A stretch of 64,000 nucleotides of DNA, from NCBI RefSeq assembly GCF_019649015.1, contig NZ_BLPI01000001.1, positions 372,001-436,000 of the forward strand, in the 5' to 3' direction. Source of the DNA: Agarivorans litoreus (lineage in GTDB: Bacteria > Pseudomonadota > Gammaproteobacteria > Enterobacterales > Celerinatantimonadaceae). The notes beneath the pieces were generated by a model. It ran no database searches, had not been told where the DNA came from, and saw only the letters and a list, made by a program, of their open reading frames with translations. The position numbers and the translations under genes were made by a program. Numbering within the stretch: the first letter of the stretch is position 1; every line of letters starts with the position of its first letter. This document shows, in pieces, positions 8,219-17,259 of this stretch.

Positions 8219-9622
8219 ATGAAAAAAACAATGTACGAAAAGATCTGGGACGCGCATGTAGTCCACGAACCTAAAGGTAGCGCATCTATCCTTTTTGTTG
8301 ACCGTCACCTCATGCACGAAGTAACAAGCCCGCAAGCCTTTGAAGGTCTGCGTATGGCTAATCGCCCAGTTCGTAACCCACACAGCATTTTGGCCACTAT
8401 GGACCACTGTGTACCAACTAAAGCCGCCGACCGCGCTTCTTTGCCAGACCCCATCGGCAAAAAACAAATTGAAGTTATGGCGCAAAACTGTGCCGACAAC
8501 AGCATTAACTTATACGATATGAACAACGCCAATAACGGTGTTATTCACATCGTTGTACCTGAGCATGGTTTTGTTCACCCAGGCATGGTGGTTTGTTGTG
8601 GTGATAGCCACACGGCTACACACGGTGCATTTGGCGCTCTTGCGTTTGGTATTGGTACCTCTGAAGTTGAACATATTATGGCAACTCAGACCATCCAACA
8701 GAAGAAATCTAAAACCATGTTGGTGAAGGTAGATGGCGAACTGTCAGAATTTGCCACCGCTAAAGACATTGTATTAGCCATCATCGGTAAAATTGGTACT
8801 GCTGGCGGTACCGGTTACGTGATTGAATTTGCGGGTAGCGCAATTGAAGCCTTAAGCATGGAAGGTCGTATGACTGTATGTAACATGGCTATCGAAGGTG
8901 GCGCACGTGCTGGCCTTATTGCACCAGACCAAAAAACCTTCGATTTCTTAGAAGGCAAAGAGTTTGCACCTAAAGGGGAACATTGGGAACAAGCTCTAGA
9001 ATACTGGAAGTCTCTAACCACCGACGAAGGCGCAGAGTACGATGCAGTTGTAGAATTAGACGCAGCAGACATTGCACCTCAAGTCACTTGGGGAACTTCG
9101 CCAGAGCAAGTTTTACCCGTGGATCAGCCCATTCCAGATCCTGCTCAAATTGAAGATTCAATCAAATCATTAGCCGCTAAAAGTGCCCTTAACTACATGG
9201 GTTTAGAGGCCGGTAAGAAAATGACTGACTTCTCAGTTGACGTAGTATTTGTGGGTTCATGTACCAACGGCCGTATTGAAGACTTCCGCGCTATTGCCGA
9301 AGTGTCTAAAGGCAAAAAAGTAGCACCAGGCGTTCAAGCCATTGCGGTACCAGGTTCTTATCCTGTTAAAGAGCAAGCTGAAAAAGAAGGCATTGACAAA
9401 GTGCTTATCGAAGCTGGATGGGAATGGCGTGAGCCGGGTTGTTCAATGTGTTTAGCGATGAATGGTGATTACCTTCAACCTGAACAACGTTGTGCATCAA
9501 CTTCAAACCGAAACTTCGAAGGACGACAAGGAAAAGGGGGTCGAACCCACCTTGTATCACCGGCCATGGCTGCAGCAGCGGCCGTAGAAGGTAAGTTCGT
9601 CGATTTACGTAATTGGAAATAA
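8219..9622 (+). CDS. leuC: 3-isopropylmalate dehydratase large subunit
   Basis: 467 aa, full length. The [4Fe-4S] cysteines are all in place: Cys348 (GSCTNG) and Cys408/Cys411 (PGCSMC). [12 protein letters not shown] and the C-terminal [11 protein letters not shown] are canonical. With LeuD it isomerises 2-isopropylmalate to 3-isopropylmalate; the same complex converts citramalate to beta-methylmalate. AAAGGAAG precedes the ATG. First gene of leuC-leuD-synthase; leuB is absent from the group, which is unusual. Confidence 0.97.
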   Translation: MKKTMYEKIWDAHVVHEPKGSASILFVDRHLMHEVTSPQAFEGLRMANRPVRNPHSILATMDHCVPTKAADRASLPDPIGKKQIEVMAQNCADNSINLYDMNNANNGVIHIVVPEHGFVHPGMVVCCGDSHTATHGAFGALAFGIGTSEVEHIMATQTIQQKKSKTMLVKVDGELSEFATAKDIVLAIIGKIGTAGGTGYVIEFAGSAIEALSMEGRMTVCNMAIEGGARAGLIAPDQKTFDFLEGKEFAPKGEHWEQALEYWKSLTTDEGAEYDAVVELDAADIAPQVTWGTSPEQVLPVDQPIPDPAQIEDSIKSLAAKSALNYMGLEAGKKMTDFSVDVVFVGSCTNGRIEDFRAIAEVSKGKKVAPGVQAIAVPGSYPVKEQAEKEGIDKVLIEAGWEWREPGCSMCLAMNGDYLQPEQRCASTSNRNFEGRQGKGGRTHLVSPAMAAAAAVEGKFVDLRNWK

Positions 9623-9669
9623 TGTAAACACATTGAGTTATCGATGTGAGTGAAATTTTGGAGTTAAAT

Positions 9670-10287
9670 ATGCAACCTTATGAAAAACACAGTTCTGTTG
9701 CCGCAGTAATGAATCGCAGCAATGTTGATACCGACCAAATCATTGCCAAACAGTTTTTGAAAAAAGTAGAACGTACTGGTTTTGGTGTTCACCTTTTTCA
9801 CGATTGGCGCTACCTAGAAGATGGCTCTGACAATCCAGAGTTTGAATTGAACCGCCCTGAGTTTAAAGGCGCTAAAATTCTAATTGCTGGTGATAACTTT
9901 GGTTGTGGTAGCTCCCGTGAGCACGCACCTTGGTCAATTGCCGATTACGGTTTCAATACAATCATTTCAACTAGCTACGCTGATATTTTCTTCAGCAACT
10001 GCTTTAAAAATGGCATCTTGCCAATCATTGTTGATGCAGAAACATTACAAGCATTAATGGATGAGGTAGAAGCCGCACCTGGTATTTCAATTACTATCGA
10101 TTTAGAGAATCAAGTAATTCAAACTCCAGCGGGTAAAGAAATAGCGTTTGATGTAGACCCATTCCGTAAAGAGACTTTATCTAAAGGCCTTGACGATATT
10201 GGTTGGACTTTAAAATTCGAAGATAAGATCTCTGAATTTGAAGCCAAACACAAACAACAACTACCTTGGTTGTGGCCAAGCGCGTAG
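9670..10287 (+). CDS. leuD: 3-isopropylmalate dehydratase small subunit
   Basis: 205 aa from ATG 9670, chosen because GGAG lies 7 bases upstream; a GTG at 9646 would add 8 residues without a ribosome binding site. Contains NVDTDQIIAKQFLKKVERTGFG and the swivelling-domain motif GDNFGCGSSREHAPW. Partner of LeuC, encoded 47 bases downstream of it. Confidence 0.96.
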   Translation: MQPYEKHSSVAAVMNRSNVDTDQIIAKQFLKKVERTGFGVHLFHDWRYLEDGSDNPEFELNRPEFKGAKILIAGDNFGCGSSREHAPWSIADYGFNTIISTSYADIFFSNCFKNGILPIIVDAETLQALMDEVEAAPGISITIDLENQVIQTPAGKEIAFDVDPFRKETLSKGLDDIGWTLKFEDKISEFEAKHKQQLPWLWPSA

Positions 10288-10294
10288 TTGCAGT

Positions 10295-10318
10295 TAGGCG
10301 CTACCAAGGTAGCGCCTA
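10295..10318 (+). terminator. Strong hairpin between leuD and the synthase gene
   Basis: TAGGCGCTACC AA GGTAGCGCCTA, an 11-base perfect inverted repeat starting 8 bases after the leuD stop. The T-run after it is poor (CTCTTTA), so it may be a partial terminator or an mRNA stabiliser that lowers expression of the downstream synthase relative to leuCD. Confidence 0.5.
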
Positions 10319-10354
10319 CTCTTTAGCTAATTTCTTTACTGCGAGACATGGTTT

Positions 10355-11884
10355 ATGGAGCAAAAGCGCTCAATACAACTCATGGACACTACCCTTCGCG
10401 ATGGCGAACAAACCCAAGGTGTGTCTTACTTCCCCCAAGAAAAAGTCAGTGTAGGTAAAGCCCTACTCCAATCCTTAAAAGTTGATCGTATCGAAGTAGC
10501 CTCTGCACGTGTTTCAGACGGCGAAAAATCGGCGGTACAACAGCTTACCGACTGGGCTAAAAACGCAGGACACCTACATCAAATCGAAATTCTTGGTTTT
10601 GTTGATCACACTAAAAGCGTTGATTGGATTGTAGAATCAGGCGCTAAAATTATTAATCTACTGACCAAAGGCAGCTTAAACCACTGTACTAATCAGCTAG
10701 GTAAAACCATAGAGCAGCATATCACCGACATTAAACAAACGGTGAGCTACGCCCAAGCCCAAGGCTTAAGCGTAAACGTCTATTTGGAAGACTGGTCAAA
10801 CGGCTATGCCGATAGCCCAGACTACGTATACCAGCTGGTCGACGCACTTAAAGACTTAGGCATAGAACACTTTATGTTGCCAGATACCCTAGGGGTAATG
10901 GCACCAAAAGAAGTATTTGATAGCTTAACTGACATGATTGAGCGCTTCCCAAGTATTAAGTTTAACTTTCACCCGCATAACGATTACGGTTTAGCCACAG
11001 CCAATAGCATGGCAGCGGCAGAAGCCGGCGTAGCGGCACTGCATTGCACCATGAACTGTTTGGGTGAACGCGCTGGTAATGCTTCGTTAGCCGAAGTGTC
11101 AGTAGTACTTAAAGATAAGCTCGGTTTTCAGCTAAACATCGATGAAAAAGAAATCCACAATATTGCCAAGCTAGTTGAAAGCTTTTCCGGTAAACGACTA
11201 GCCGCTAATACCCCGATTGTTGGTGCAGATGTATTTACTCAAACCGCGGGTATTCATGCCGATGGTGACCATAAAGGTGGTTTATACATTACCGAGCTAA
11301 GCCCAGAGCGCTTTGGCCGTGAGCGCAGTTATGCCTTAGGTAAAATGGCAGGTAAAGCCTCAATTATTAAAAACCTAGAAGCGATGGAGATAGAAATATC
11401 TCCAGAGAATCAGAAAAAGCTGCTCGACAAAATCGTTAAGTTAGGTGACCAAAAAGCCACTATCACTCCTAACGATTTACCGTTCATTATCGCCGATATC
11501 ATGGAGAGCAATGACTTCGCCCATATTGAGTTACTTAACTGCTCAATTACCAGTGGGTTAGATTTAGAGTCTTCCGCCAACATTCGCCTACGCATTGGTG
11601 ATAAGGTTTATAAGAGCTCAGGACACGGTAACGGTGGTTTTGATGCCTTCATGAAAGCACTCGAACATCCTTTAAGCGATTCTAAGCTAACCATGCCAGA
11701 ACTGATTGATTACGAGGTTCGTATTCCTCCAGGTGGCCAAGCAAATGCACTGACCGAGTGTGTGATTCAATGGGCCGATGATGCTAAGCAATTTCATACC
11801 CGTGGGGTTAACTCCAACCAGGTATTTGCTGGTATTCAAGCTACTTTACGCATGCTGAATGTGCGTTTACACCAACGCCAGTAA
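10355..11884 (+). CDS. Citramalate synthase / 2-isopropylmalate synthase family protein
   Basis: 509 aa. N-terminal HMGL-like TIM barrel with LMDTTLRDGEQTQG (Arg15, Asp16), the metal-binding HPH at 206-208 and GERAGN, then a C-terminal LeuA-type regulatory dimer domain (about 390-505). The sequence resembles Leptospira (R)-citramalate synthase as I recall it, and keeps the equivalents of the residues described as its pyruvate pocket (Leu80, Leu103, Tyr143, Thr178). It would condense acetyl-CoA with pyruvate, or with ketoisovalerate if it is a LeuA. Following leuCD, citramalate synthesis for isoleucine is an attractive reading, but substrate cannot be proved from sequence. Confidence 0.75.
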   Translation: MEQKRSIQLMDTTLRDGEQTQGVSYFPQEKVSVGKALLQSLKVDRIEVASARVSDGEKSAVQQLTDWAKNAGHLHQIEILGFVDHTKSVDWIVESGAKIINLLTKGSLNHCTNQLGKTIEQHITDIKQTVSYAQAQGLSVNVYLEDWSNGYADSPDYVYQLVDALKDLGIEHFMLPDTLGVMAPKEVFDSLTDMIERFPSIKFNFHPHNDYGLATANSMAAAEAGVAALHCTMNCLGERAGNASLAEVSVVLKDKLGFQLNIDEKEIHNIAKLVESFSGKRLAANTPIVGADVFTQTAGIHADGDHKGGLYITELSPERFGRERSYALGKMAGKASIIKNLEAMEIEISPENQKKLLDKIVKLGDQKATITPNDLPFIIADIMESNDFAHIELLNCSITSGLDLESSANIRLRIGDKVYKSSGHGNGGFDAFMKALEHPLSDSKLTMPELIDYEVRIPPGGQANALTECVIQWADDAKQFHTRGVNSNQVFAGIQATLRMLNVRLHQRQ

Positions 11885-11908
11885 CACTAAAGCCTCTCAA
11901 GTAAACTT

Positions 11909-11933
11909 AAAAGGCGAGCATGGCTCGCCTTTT
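11909..11933 (+). terminator. Terminator after the leuCD-synthase operon
   Basis: AAAAGGCGAGC ATG GCTCGCCTTTT, an 11-bp stem with a 3-base loop and flanking A- and T-runs. It can serve this operon and the convergent rof gene. Confidence 0.9.
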
Positions 11934-11959
11934 CTAATTAAAGCCAACGACATAAGACC

Positions 11960-12205
11960 TCAAGCGAAGTCCACTAGAGTAAAACGCGGGTTGTCACTAA
12001 ATACTTGTAACCGCTTAAGACTATCAAGCAGGACAAGGCGTTCACCTTCTTCCTGTTGTAACTTAATACATTCTTGTTTCTGTTGATTAGTAAAGGTATC
12101 AACTGCTATCCCTTCAAGTACGGAAGCGTCTCTCAATATAAGCTTAACGGAGTAGCGGAACATGCAGGCTATTTCAATATAATCATATTCGTTGCAAGAA
12201 ATCAT
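11960..12205 (-). CDS. rof: Rho-binding antiterminator (Rof family)
   Basis: 81 aa. The opening ISCNEYDYIEIACMFRYSVKLIL and the spacing of its beta strands match E. coli Rof (YaeO; INCDDYDNLELACQH), which binds Rho and inhibits Rho-dependent termination. The start chosen is ATG at 12205, five bases after GGAG; a GTG two codons upstream directly abuts the ribosome binding site. Convergent with the leu operon. Identification is by family pattern; Rho binding is inferred. Confidence 0.8.
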   Translation of the reverse strand: MISCNEYDYIEIACMFRYSVKLILRDASVLEGIAVDTFTNQQKQECIKLQQEEGERLVLLDSLKRLQVFSDNPRFTLVDFA

Positions 12206-12363
12206 AGTCACTCCACACCACTAACCTATCGCCAACTATAGACCAGCGAAGAAAGCTATTAATTCCCAAGCTTGCGAGTAAATAAGGTGCTACACTCCGC
12301 GCTCGTTAACTTATAGGCTAGATACTATACTAGCTGTTGCCGCTTATTTAGCAGAGTACTCCA

Positions 12364-13587
12364 ATGCCTTTTACAAAACTTGGTTTAAGCCCACAGCTTA
12401 TTCAAGCCATACAAGAACAAAACTACCAACAGCCTACTCCGATTCAGGCTAAAGCCATTCCATTGGTACTAAAAGGCAAGAACCTTATTGCAGCTGCACA
12501 AACAGGCACAGGTAAAACTGCTAGTTTTGTCTTACCCATTTTGCAAAGTATTTCTCAGCAAACCGAAGCACTGCGCGGTAAAAGAGTACGAGCCTTAATA
12601 TTAGCCCCCACTAGAGAGCTAGCTCAGCAAGTAGAGCAAAGTATAAAGGACTATGCAAAACACCTTGAAATAAGCTCTCTAGCAATGGTTGGCGGAGTAG
12701 ACTCAGAACCGCAAAAGCAGGCCTTAATTTACGGTGTAGATGTTTTGGTGGCAACTCCTGGTAGGTTGTTGGACATGATGTATCAACGTGCAGTGCACTT
12801 TGACCAGCTAGATACCTTAGTGCTCGACGAAGCTGACCGCATGTTAGATATGGGCTTTATCGACGACATAAGCAAAATCGTTGATCGCTTACCTGAGCAG
12901 CGTCAAAGCCTACTGTTCTCAGCCACCTTGTCTAAACAAGTTAAACAACTTGCTAAGACCACAATTGGTGATGCGGTTGAAATATCGCTTACCCACGATG
13001 CCAACAACGCGCCTGATATTGATCAATGGTTAGTCACCGTAGACAAAGACAAAAAGTCCTCATTACTTAGTCACATGATTAACGAAAATGATTGGCAGCA
13101 AGCGCTTATTTTTATTCAAACGAAACATGGCTCGGCCAAATTAGTTAGCCAATTGGAGAAACGCGGAATAGCTGCAGAAGCCTTTCACAGTGGCCGTAGC
13201 CAAGCATCTAGAACTAAATTGTTAGAAAGCTTCAAAGCCGGCCAAGTAAAGTTTGTAGTCGCCACCGGTATTGCCGCTCGCGGTATTGATATTGAAGAAT
13301 TAAATCGAGTGGTTAACTACGATTTACCCGACCAAGCTGATGACTATGTGCACCGCATTGGCCGAACCGGGCGCGCAGGCGCAAGCGGCGAAGCGATATC
13401 CTTTGTATCGAAAGATGACTTTAGAAACCTATGTGCAATAGAAAGCCGAATTGGCCACTTAATAGAACGTAAAGTGATAGAAGGGTTTGAGCCAAAGAAG
13501 GAAGTGCCCATTTCAATTCTCAACTACAAACCTAAATCTAAAAAGGGTAATGGACATTACAAGAGCGCGAAAAAGACGATCAGATAA
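12364..13587 (+). CDS. DEAD-box ATP-dependent RNA helicase (RhlE-like)
   Basis: 407 aa. All DEAD-box motifs are visible: Q motif (PTPIQ), motif I AAQTGTGKT, Ia PTRELA, Ib TPGR, II DEAD, III SAT, and HRIGRTGR in the second RecA domain. The short basic tail (KSKKGNGHYKSAKKTIR) and lack of extra domains fit the RhlE group acting in ribosome maturation or cold adaptation. Monocistronic and divergent from rof. Exact subfamily (RhlE versus SrmB-like) is not certain. Confidence 0.92.
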   Translation: MPFTKLGLSPQLIQAIQEQNYQQPTPIQAKAIPLVLKGKNLIAAAQTGTGKTASFVLPILQSISQQTEALRGKRVRALILAPTRELAQQVEQSIKDYAKHLEISSLAMVGGVDSEPQKQALIYGVDVLVATPGRLLDMMYQRAVHFDQLDTLVLDEADRMLDMGFIDDISKIVDRLPEQRQSLLFSATLSKQVKQLAKTTIGDAVEISLTHDANNAPDIDQWLVTVDKDKKSSLLSHMINENDWQQALIFIQTKHGSAKLVSQLEKRGIAAEAFHSGRSQASRTKLLESFKAGQVKFVVATGIAARGIDIEELNRVVNYDLPDQADDYVHRIGRTGRAGASGEAISFVSKDDFRNLCAIESRIGHLIERKVIEGFEPKKEVPISILNYKPKSKKGNGHYKSAKKTIR

Positions 13588-13658
13588 TGTGTAACAGCCT
13601 TCACTGCTCGTGAGGGCTAATTAAATCAGTTATAGAAGTAGCGAGTTAACTTTGGAAA

Positions 13659-14231
13659 CTAGCTTTTAAGTATCAAGGGTTTTACTTTTGCCCTGCCTGA
13701 GTTTTCAAAGAAAGGATTGGGTTTTCCTTTTCCGGTCAGTTTCCAGCTTAGTAATTTAACAATCAGTTTAAATTTGGTTATCCGTGGGGATGCTCCCAAC
13801 AGTGCCTTGGGTAGTGGCTTTAAGGCTTCATCTTCATTTACGGCTCCCAAGTCTTCAACGTGACTTTGTAAAGCGCTAGTTTGCTCTGCAGCCACAAAAT
13901 CTTGATAAACCGTAACTAATGGCAGTTTAATGCCCACGGTATTAGCAATCGGTGTATTACAACATTGGCTATACCAGCGATAAATGCCTTTACGCGTTAG
14001 TCGCAAACAGGCTAACTGCTGTTTGCCGTCAATTATTTCAACCTTAGCGGGCGCGGCTAAATATAGCTCGGAGCCGCCATATTGGTTTATTGAGCCTCCC
14101 TCGCTCTGCAAATGTAGAGCGAACTTGCGGCAGTCTTCACAGTAACAGACTAGCTGCTTAACAGCGCTTGGGCTTACTTGCTTTATCTGCCCTTTTATCT
14201 TGCCACATCGGCATTGTAGATCTACATCCAT
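13659..14231 (-). CDS. DUF6151 family zinc-binding protein (GFA/Mss4-like fold)
   Basis: 190 aa from ATG 14231, which has GGAG 6 bases upstream; an ATG four codons earlier overlaps that site. Carries Cys pairs in the GFA arrangement: CRCG near the start, CYCEDCRKF about 20 residues on, and QCCNTPIAN in the middle, together a likely zinc site. No glutathione-dependent activity can be claimed. Follows the GNAT-like gene with a short gap and is probably cotranscribed. Confidence 0.75.
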   Translation of the reverse strand: MDVDLQCRCGKIKGQIKQVSPSAVKQLVCYCEDCRKFALHLQSEGGSINQYGGSELYLAAPAKVEIIDGKQQLACLRLTRKGIYRWYSQCCNTPIANTVGIKLPLVTVYQDFVAAEQTSALQSHVEDLGAVNEDEALKPLPKALLGASPRITKFKLIVKLLSWKLTGKGKPNPFFENSGRAKVKPLILKS

Positions 14232-14248
14232 GACTGACTCCATTTGTC

Positions 14249-15388
14249 TTAGGGCTGGGTTTTATAGGGGAGCAGCTTTTTACACTGCTCAGCATATTGT
14301 GCGATGTGCCGCTGCTCTTCGATGCAAAAGGCTTTTATTGCGGCGGAAAAATCACTACGAGCAACATAGTGAGAGGAATAGGTGGTCACTGGTTCAAAAC
14401 CCCTATACAGCTTGTGCTCACCTTGAGTACCAGGGTTGAACCGCTGTATTCCTTTGGCTATAGCAAACTCGATACCTTGATAAAAACACAACTCAAAATG
14501 CAGCATGTCTAACTCTTGCAAACAGCCCCAATAGCGGCCATATAAGTTATCTTGGTCGAAAAAGAACAAAGCACTAGCCACAATTTTCTGGTCTTTTTCT
14601 GCTGTCACTAGCAGCATGTCATCACCCATTTGCTTAGCGAGTTGCTGAAAAAAGCCAAAGGACAAATAGCCTTTTTGTCCACGCTTCATATAGGTAGTTT
14701 GATAACAAAGATAAAATGCCTCTAAGGCTTGATAGTCGATATCGTCGCCCATTCGCCAAACTATCTCGTCCACACTGGATTTCGCTACTCTGCGCTCTTT
14801 GTTAGTGGTTTTTCTTTTGCGAGAGGTAAAACGTGATACATAATCTTCAAAGCTAGCATAGCCTTTATTATGCCATTCAAACTGCACCCCGTGACGCGTC
14901 ATCATGCCATTGCTTTGTAATTGCTCGGCAAAAGACTGCTCAATAAAATTGCAGTGCCAAGAACTTAAGCTCTGTTGTTGGCAAATATCTACCACACTAT
15001 CGGTTAGTTGAGAAACGGCGCTATCAGTGAGGGCATTACCAAAGTGCTTCTGCCCGCCGATAGGCGTAAAGGGTTGCATAGTTACAAGCTTGGGGTAGTA
15101 CTGTAAACCGTAACGCTGATAAGCGTCGGCCCATGCCCAATCAAACACATACTCACCATAGCTATGTGACTTTAAATAGCTTGGAAACAGTAATTGGTGA
15201 TCAGGCAACTCAATATGATGTGGCTGCCAGCCGCTATTCGCTCCCACACATGCCTGTTGCTCTAAGGCTTGTAAGAACACCGGGTTGTGAAAGGGAGAGC
15301 TAGCATCAAGCGCAAGTTCGCTGTGCTTAATGCTAGAGTGCAAAAGATAACTGCTGTTGTTAGTTAACGCATTTTCACTGATAGTCAC
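14249..15388 (-). CDS. GNAT/FemAB-like N-acyltransferase family protein (PF04339)
   Basis: 379 aa. Contains the PF04339 (DUF482, peptidogalycan biosynthesis) hallmarks: SPFHNPVFLQALE near the N-terminus, FTSRKRKTTNKERR in the middle (the usual SRKRKxIRKER stretch), and GRYWGCLQELDMLHFELCFYQGIEFAI followed by FNPGTQGEHKLYRGFEP. The fold is a double GNAT, as in Fem aminoacyltransferases. Substrate is unknown. First gene of a two-gene unit with the DUF6151 protein. Confidence 0.85.
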   Translation of the reverse strand: MTISENALTNNSSYLLHSSIKHSELALDASSPFHNPVFLQALEQQACVGANSGWQPHHIELPDHQLLFPSYLKSHSYGEYVFDWAWADAYQRYGLQYYPKLVTMQPFTPIGGQKHFGNALTDSAVSQLTDSVVDICQQQSLSSWHCNFIEQSFAEQLQSNGMMTRHGVQFEWHNKGYASFEDYVSRFTSRKRKTTNKERRVAKSSVDEIVWRMGDDIDYQALEAFYLCYQTTYMKRGQKGYLSFGFFQQLAKQMGDDMLLVTAEKDQKIVASALFFFDQDNLYGRYWGCLQELDMLHFELCFYQGIEFAIAKGIQRFNPGTQGEHKLYRGFEPVTTYSSHYVARSDFSAAIKAFCIEEQRHIAQYAEQCKKLLPYKTQP

Positions 15389-15491
15389 AAAATCACACTT
15401 CGTTACATTGATACAACCAAACTACAACAAAGTAAGTGATAACTAAACCACCAATCTGTCGCTTAGCGTTTGTAAATAACAACTAGTGCTT

Positions 15492-15515
15492 GCAGCTTTT
15501 CATCCTAAAAGCTGC
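15492..15515. terminator. Hairpin downstream of the P-loop kinase gene
   Basis: GCAGCTTTT / AAAAGCTGC, 9-bp stem, loop CATCCT. It lies about 55 bases beyond the kinase stop on the minus strand. No clear T-run follows, so termination activity is uncertain. Confidence 0.45.
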
Positions 15516-15569
15516 TTCAAGAGAATAAAGCTAAGGGAACTTAGCTTGAATGTAGTGTTCAATTAAGCG

Positions 15570-16058
15570 CTAGGTTAACCTGAGGGGCTTTGAGGTAACC
15601 CACACCACATCTTCTTCGCTAGGTAGCTCAAACTGTTGCCAAAACATCTCCATCATCGCGGGTGTCATTTCGTAAGCGTGCTCACCGCGCTGCTTATTGC
15701 GAGAGTAAGCCCTGTCACAACATTGCTCAAAACTTACGTCTAAATAGTGGAGCTCAAACTCAAAGCCTTCGGCTTGGGCCCACTGAGCGACTTCTAATCG
15801 TTCTGCTTTTTGCCACAAGCCACAATCGAAAATTACCGAAGTGCCCAGTTTTAATAAGGACAAAGCCGATTGCTGGAATAGGTTATAAAGGACCGCTTTT
15901 CGTGCATCAAACACTTCACGTTCCATGTGCTCACCAAACAAAGGAATCATCCACTCATCCATGGTAAAGCGAAATGCCGGCAACTCCGCCGCTAGCTTTT
16001 TTGCATAAGTGGTTTTACCTGAACCAATAAAACCACACAGAAAAATGACTTTAGCCAT
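15570..16058 (-). CDS. P-loop ATPase/kinase (AAA_33, zeta-toxin-like superfamily)
   Basis: 162 aa from ATG 16058 (GGAGA upstream). Walker A is GFIGSGKT at residues 8-15, followed by a D-E-W and a VIFDCGLW strand, with an Arg/Lys-rich lid (RAYSRNKQRGEHAYEMTP). This is the compact kinase-like AAA_33 type that phosphorylates small molecules or nucleotides. No antitoxin partner is adjacent, so a toxin role is not supported. Substrate unknown. Confidence 0.75.
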   Translation of the reverse strand: MAKVIFLCGFIGSGKTTYAKKLAAELPAFRFTMDEWMIPLFGEHMEREVFDARKAVLYNLFQQSALSLLKLGTSVIFDCGLWQKAERLEVAQWAQAEGFEFELHYLDVSFEQCCDRAYSRNKQRGEHAYEMTPAMMEMFWQQFELPSEEDVVWVTSKPLRLT

Positions 16059-16575
16059 TACTCTCCTCAAGTTTACGCTTAAGACGTAATAAATTTATCA
16101 AAACGACTATCGATAGAAATGCTGATATTTGTGGTAATGAATTTTCCGTTAAAATAGAGACTAAATAACCTGAGCCCGGGATAATAAACCGGTTTCTAGA
16201 TTAAGTACTTGGTTGCAAAAATATCGTCACTTCCTTATCCCGAGTTCAGGTTAAATATTATTACCTGTGGTTGGCTAACCTTCCCTTTGTATGGACTATC
16301 TAACTTACGATAGTAGATGGTATAGACTATTTTCACCGCTTTTCTTAAGGACTGAAATAAATGATATTCGCCAAAAGGACAGCCGTTTGGTAAGGCCGGA
16401 GCCCCCCTAGTGAATGTTTACTCTTTTGATTGTGCATTATCAAAGATGAAAGCGCTGATGCGTTTTCATAAAATTGTGAGCAAAACAAACGAATAATTGA
16501 AACACCTGCTTTGCACTCCGAGTAAATGCATAGCTTTACTCTACCAGCCCTAATAAATGCAATATTGATACAACA
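16059..16575. other. Intergenic region with an 18-base inverted repeat
   Basis: About 520 bases without a credible gene. It contains the inverted repeat listed at 16167-16252 and a small hairpin GAGTAAA / TTTACTC (16521-16542). A 77-codon minus-strand frame (16345-16578) has no ribosome binding site or recognisable similarity and was not called. Confidence 0.4.
16167..16252. repeat. Long inverted repeat, possible mobile-element remnant
   Basis: AACCTGAGCCCGGGATAA (16167-16184) and TTATCCCGAGTTCAGGTT (16235-16252) are inverted copies, 16 of 18 bases matching, separated by 50 bases. The arms look like transposon ends more than a terminator because the loop is long and there is no T-run. Identity of any parent IS is unknown. 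Confidence 0.5.
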
Positions 16576-16580
16576 CAAAA

Positions 16581-16613
16581 AAGCCCTTGCAGATTGCTCT
16601 GCAAGGGCTTTTT
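16581..16613 (-). terminator. Terminator of the kdgF-kdgK-eda operon
   Basis: AAGCCCTTGCAG / CTGCAAGGGCTT, 12-bp perfect stem, loop of 6, with T-runs in both directions. It lies 16 bases beyond the eda stop. Confidence 0.92.
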
Positions 16614-16628
16614 ATACAAAACTAAATA

Positions 16629-17243
16629 CTATTTTAAATCAATAGCTTTAACGAGCTCAGCGATAGCATCCCAGTTTTGTTCTTTGATTAAATTCGCCGG
16701 AACCATCCAGGTACCACCACAAGCTAATACAGCATTAATGCTTAGGTAATCGTTAATGTTTTTAACCGATACACCACCAGTTGGCATAAATTTAACTGGG
16801 TAAACCGCCGTTAACGCTTTTAACATGCCTACGCCGCCTGAAGGCTCTGCAGGGAAAAACTTCAAAGTGTCTAAACCCATTTCCATCGCTTGCTCAACCA
16901 ATGAAGGGTTGTTAACACCAGGAATAATCGGCATGTTACGCTGCTGACAGTAACGCACGGTTGTTGGGTTAAAACCAGGGCTAACCACAAAATCAACACC
17001 TGCGTCGATAGCCTGATCAACTTGGCCACTATTTAATACTGTGCCCGCACCAATTAGCATGTCAGGGTAGGCTTCGCGCATGTTAGCAATTGCTTGAGCC
17101 GCAGCTGGCGTGCGGAAAGTAATTTCAGCACAAGGTAAACCATTATCTACCAATACTTTTGCCAATGGCACAGCATCATCTGCGTTATCAATAGCGATAA
17201 CAGGAATTACTTTAAGCGCTTGAAGTTGTTCATTTAAGTTCAT
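16629..17243 (-). CDS. eda: 2-keto-3-deoxy-6-phosphogluconate aldolase
   Basis: 204 aa. Class I KDPG aldolase: Schiff-base Lys128 in TLKFFPAE, catalytic Glu40 and phosphate-binding Arg44 in AEITFRT, plus GAGTVL and PTGGV. It splits KDPG to pyruvate and glyceraldehyde-3-phosphate, the last step of the alginate (DEH/KDG) route. Third gene of kdgF-kdgK-eda, 16 bases after kdgK, with AGGAA before the ATG. Confidence 0.97.
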   Translation of the reverse strand: MNLNEQLQALKVIPVIAIDNADDAVPLAKVLVDNGLPCAEITFRTPAAAQAIANMREAYPDMLIGAGTVLNSGQVDQAIDAGVDFVVSPGFNPTTVRYCQQRNMPIIPGVNNPSLVEQAMEMGLDTLKFFPAEPSGGVGMLKALTAVYPVKFMPTGGVSVKNINDYLSINAVLACGGTWMVPANLIKEQNWDAIAELVKAIDLK

Positions 17244-17259
17244 GTTTTATTCCTAGTTC

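Noticed and set aside
8153..8485. 110-codon ORF antisense to leuC
   Set aside because: It lies entirely opposite a strongly conserved gene, has no ribosome binding site and no recognisable domain; a codon-bias shadow. Other long frames inside leuC, eda, prkA and the transposases were dropped for the same reason.
13593..13617. Hairpin AGCCTTCAC / GTGAGGGCT after the DEAD-box helicase gene
   Set aside because: Short stem with a wobble pair and no T-run; not strong enough to list as a terminator.
16385..16412. Minus-strand CACTAGGGGGGCTCC looks like the start of a TPP riboswitch
   Set aside because: The other invariant parts (CTGAGA, ACCTGA and the closing helix) are absent and no thiamine gene follows.
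16345..16578. 77-codon minus-strand ORF
   Set aside because: Starts inside the eda-side terminator, lacks a ribosome binding site and resembles nothing known.
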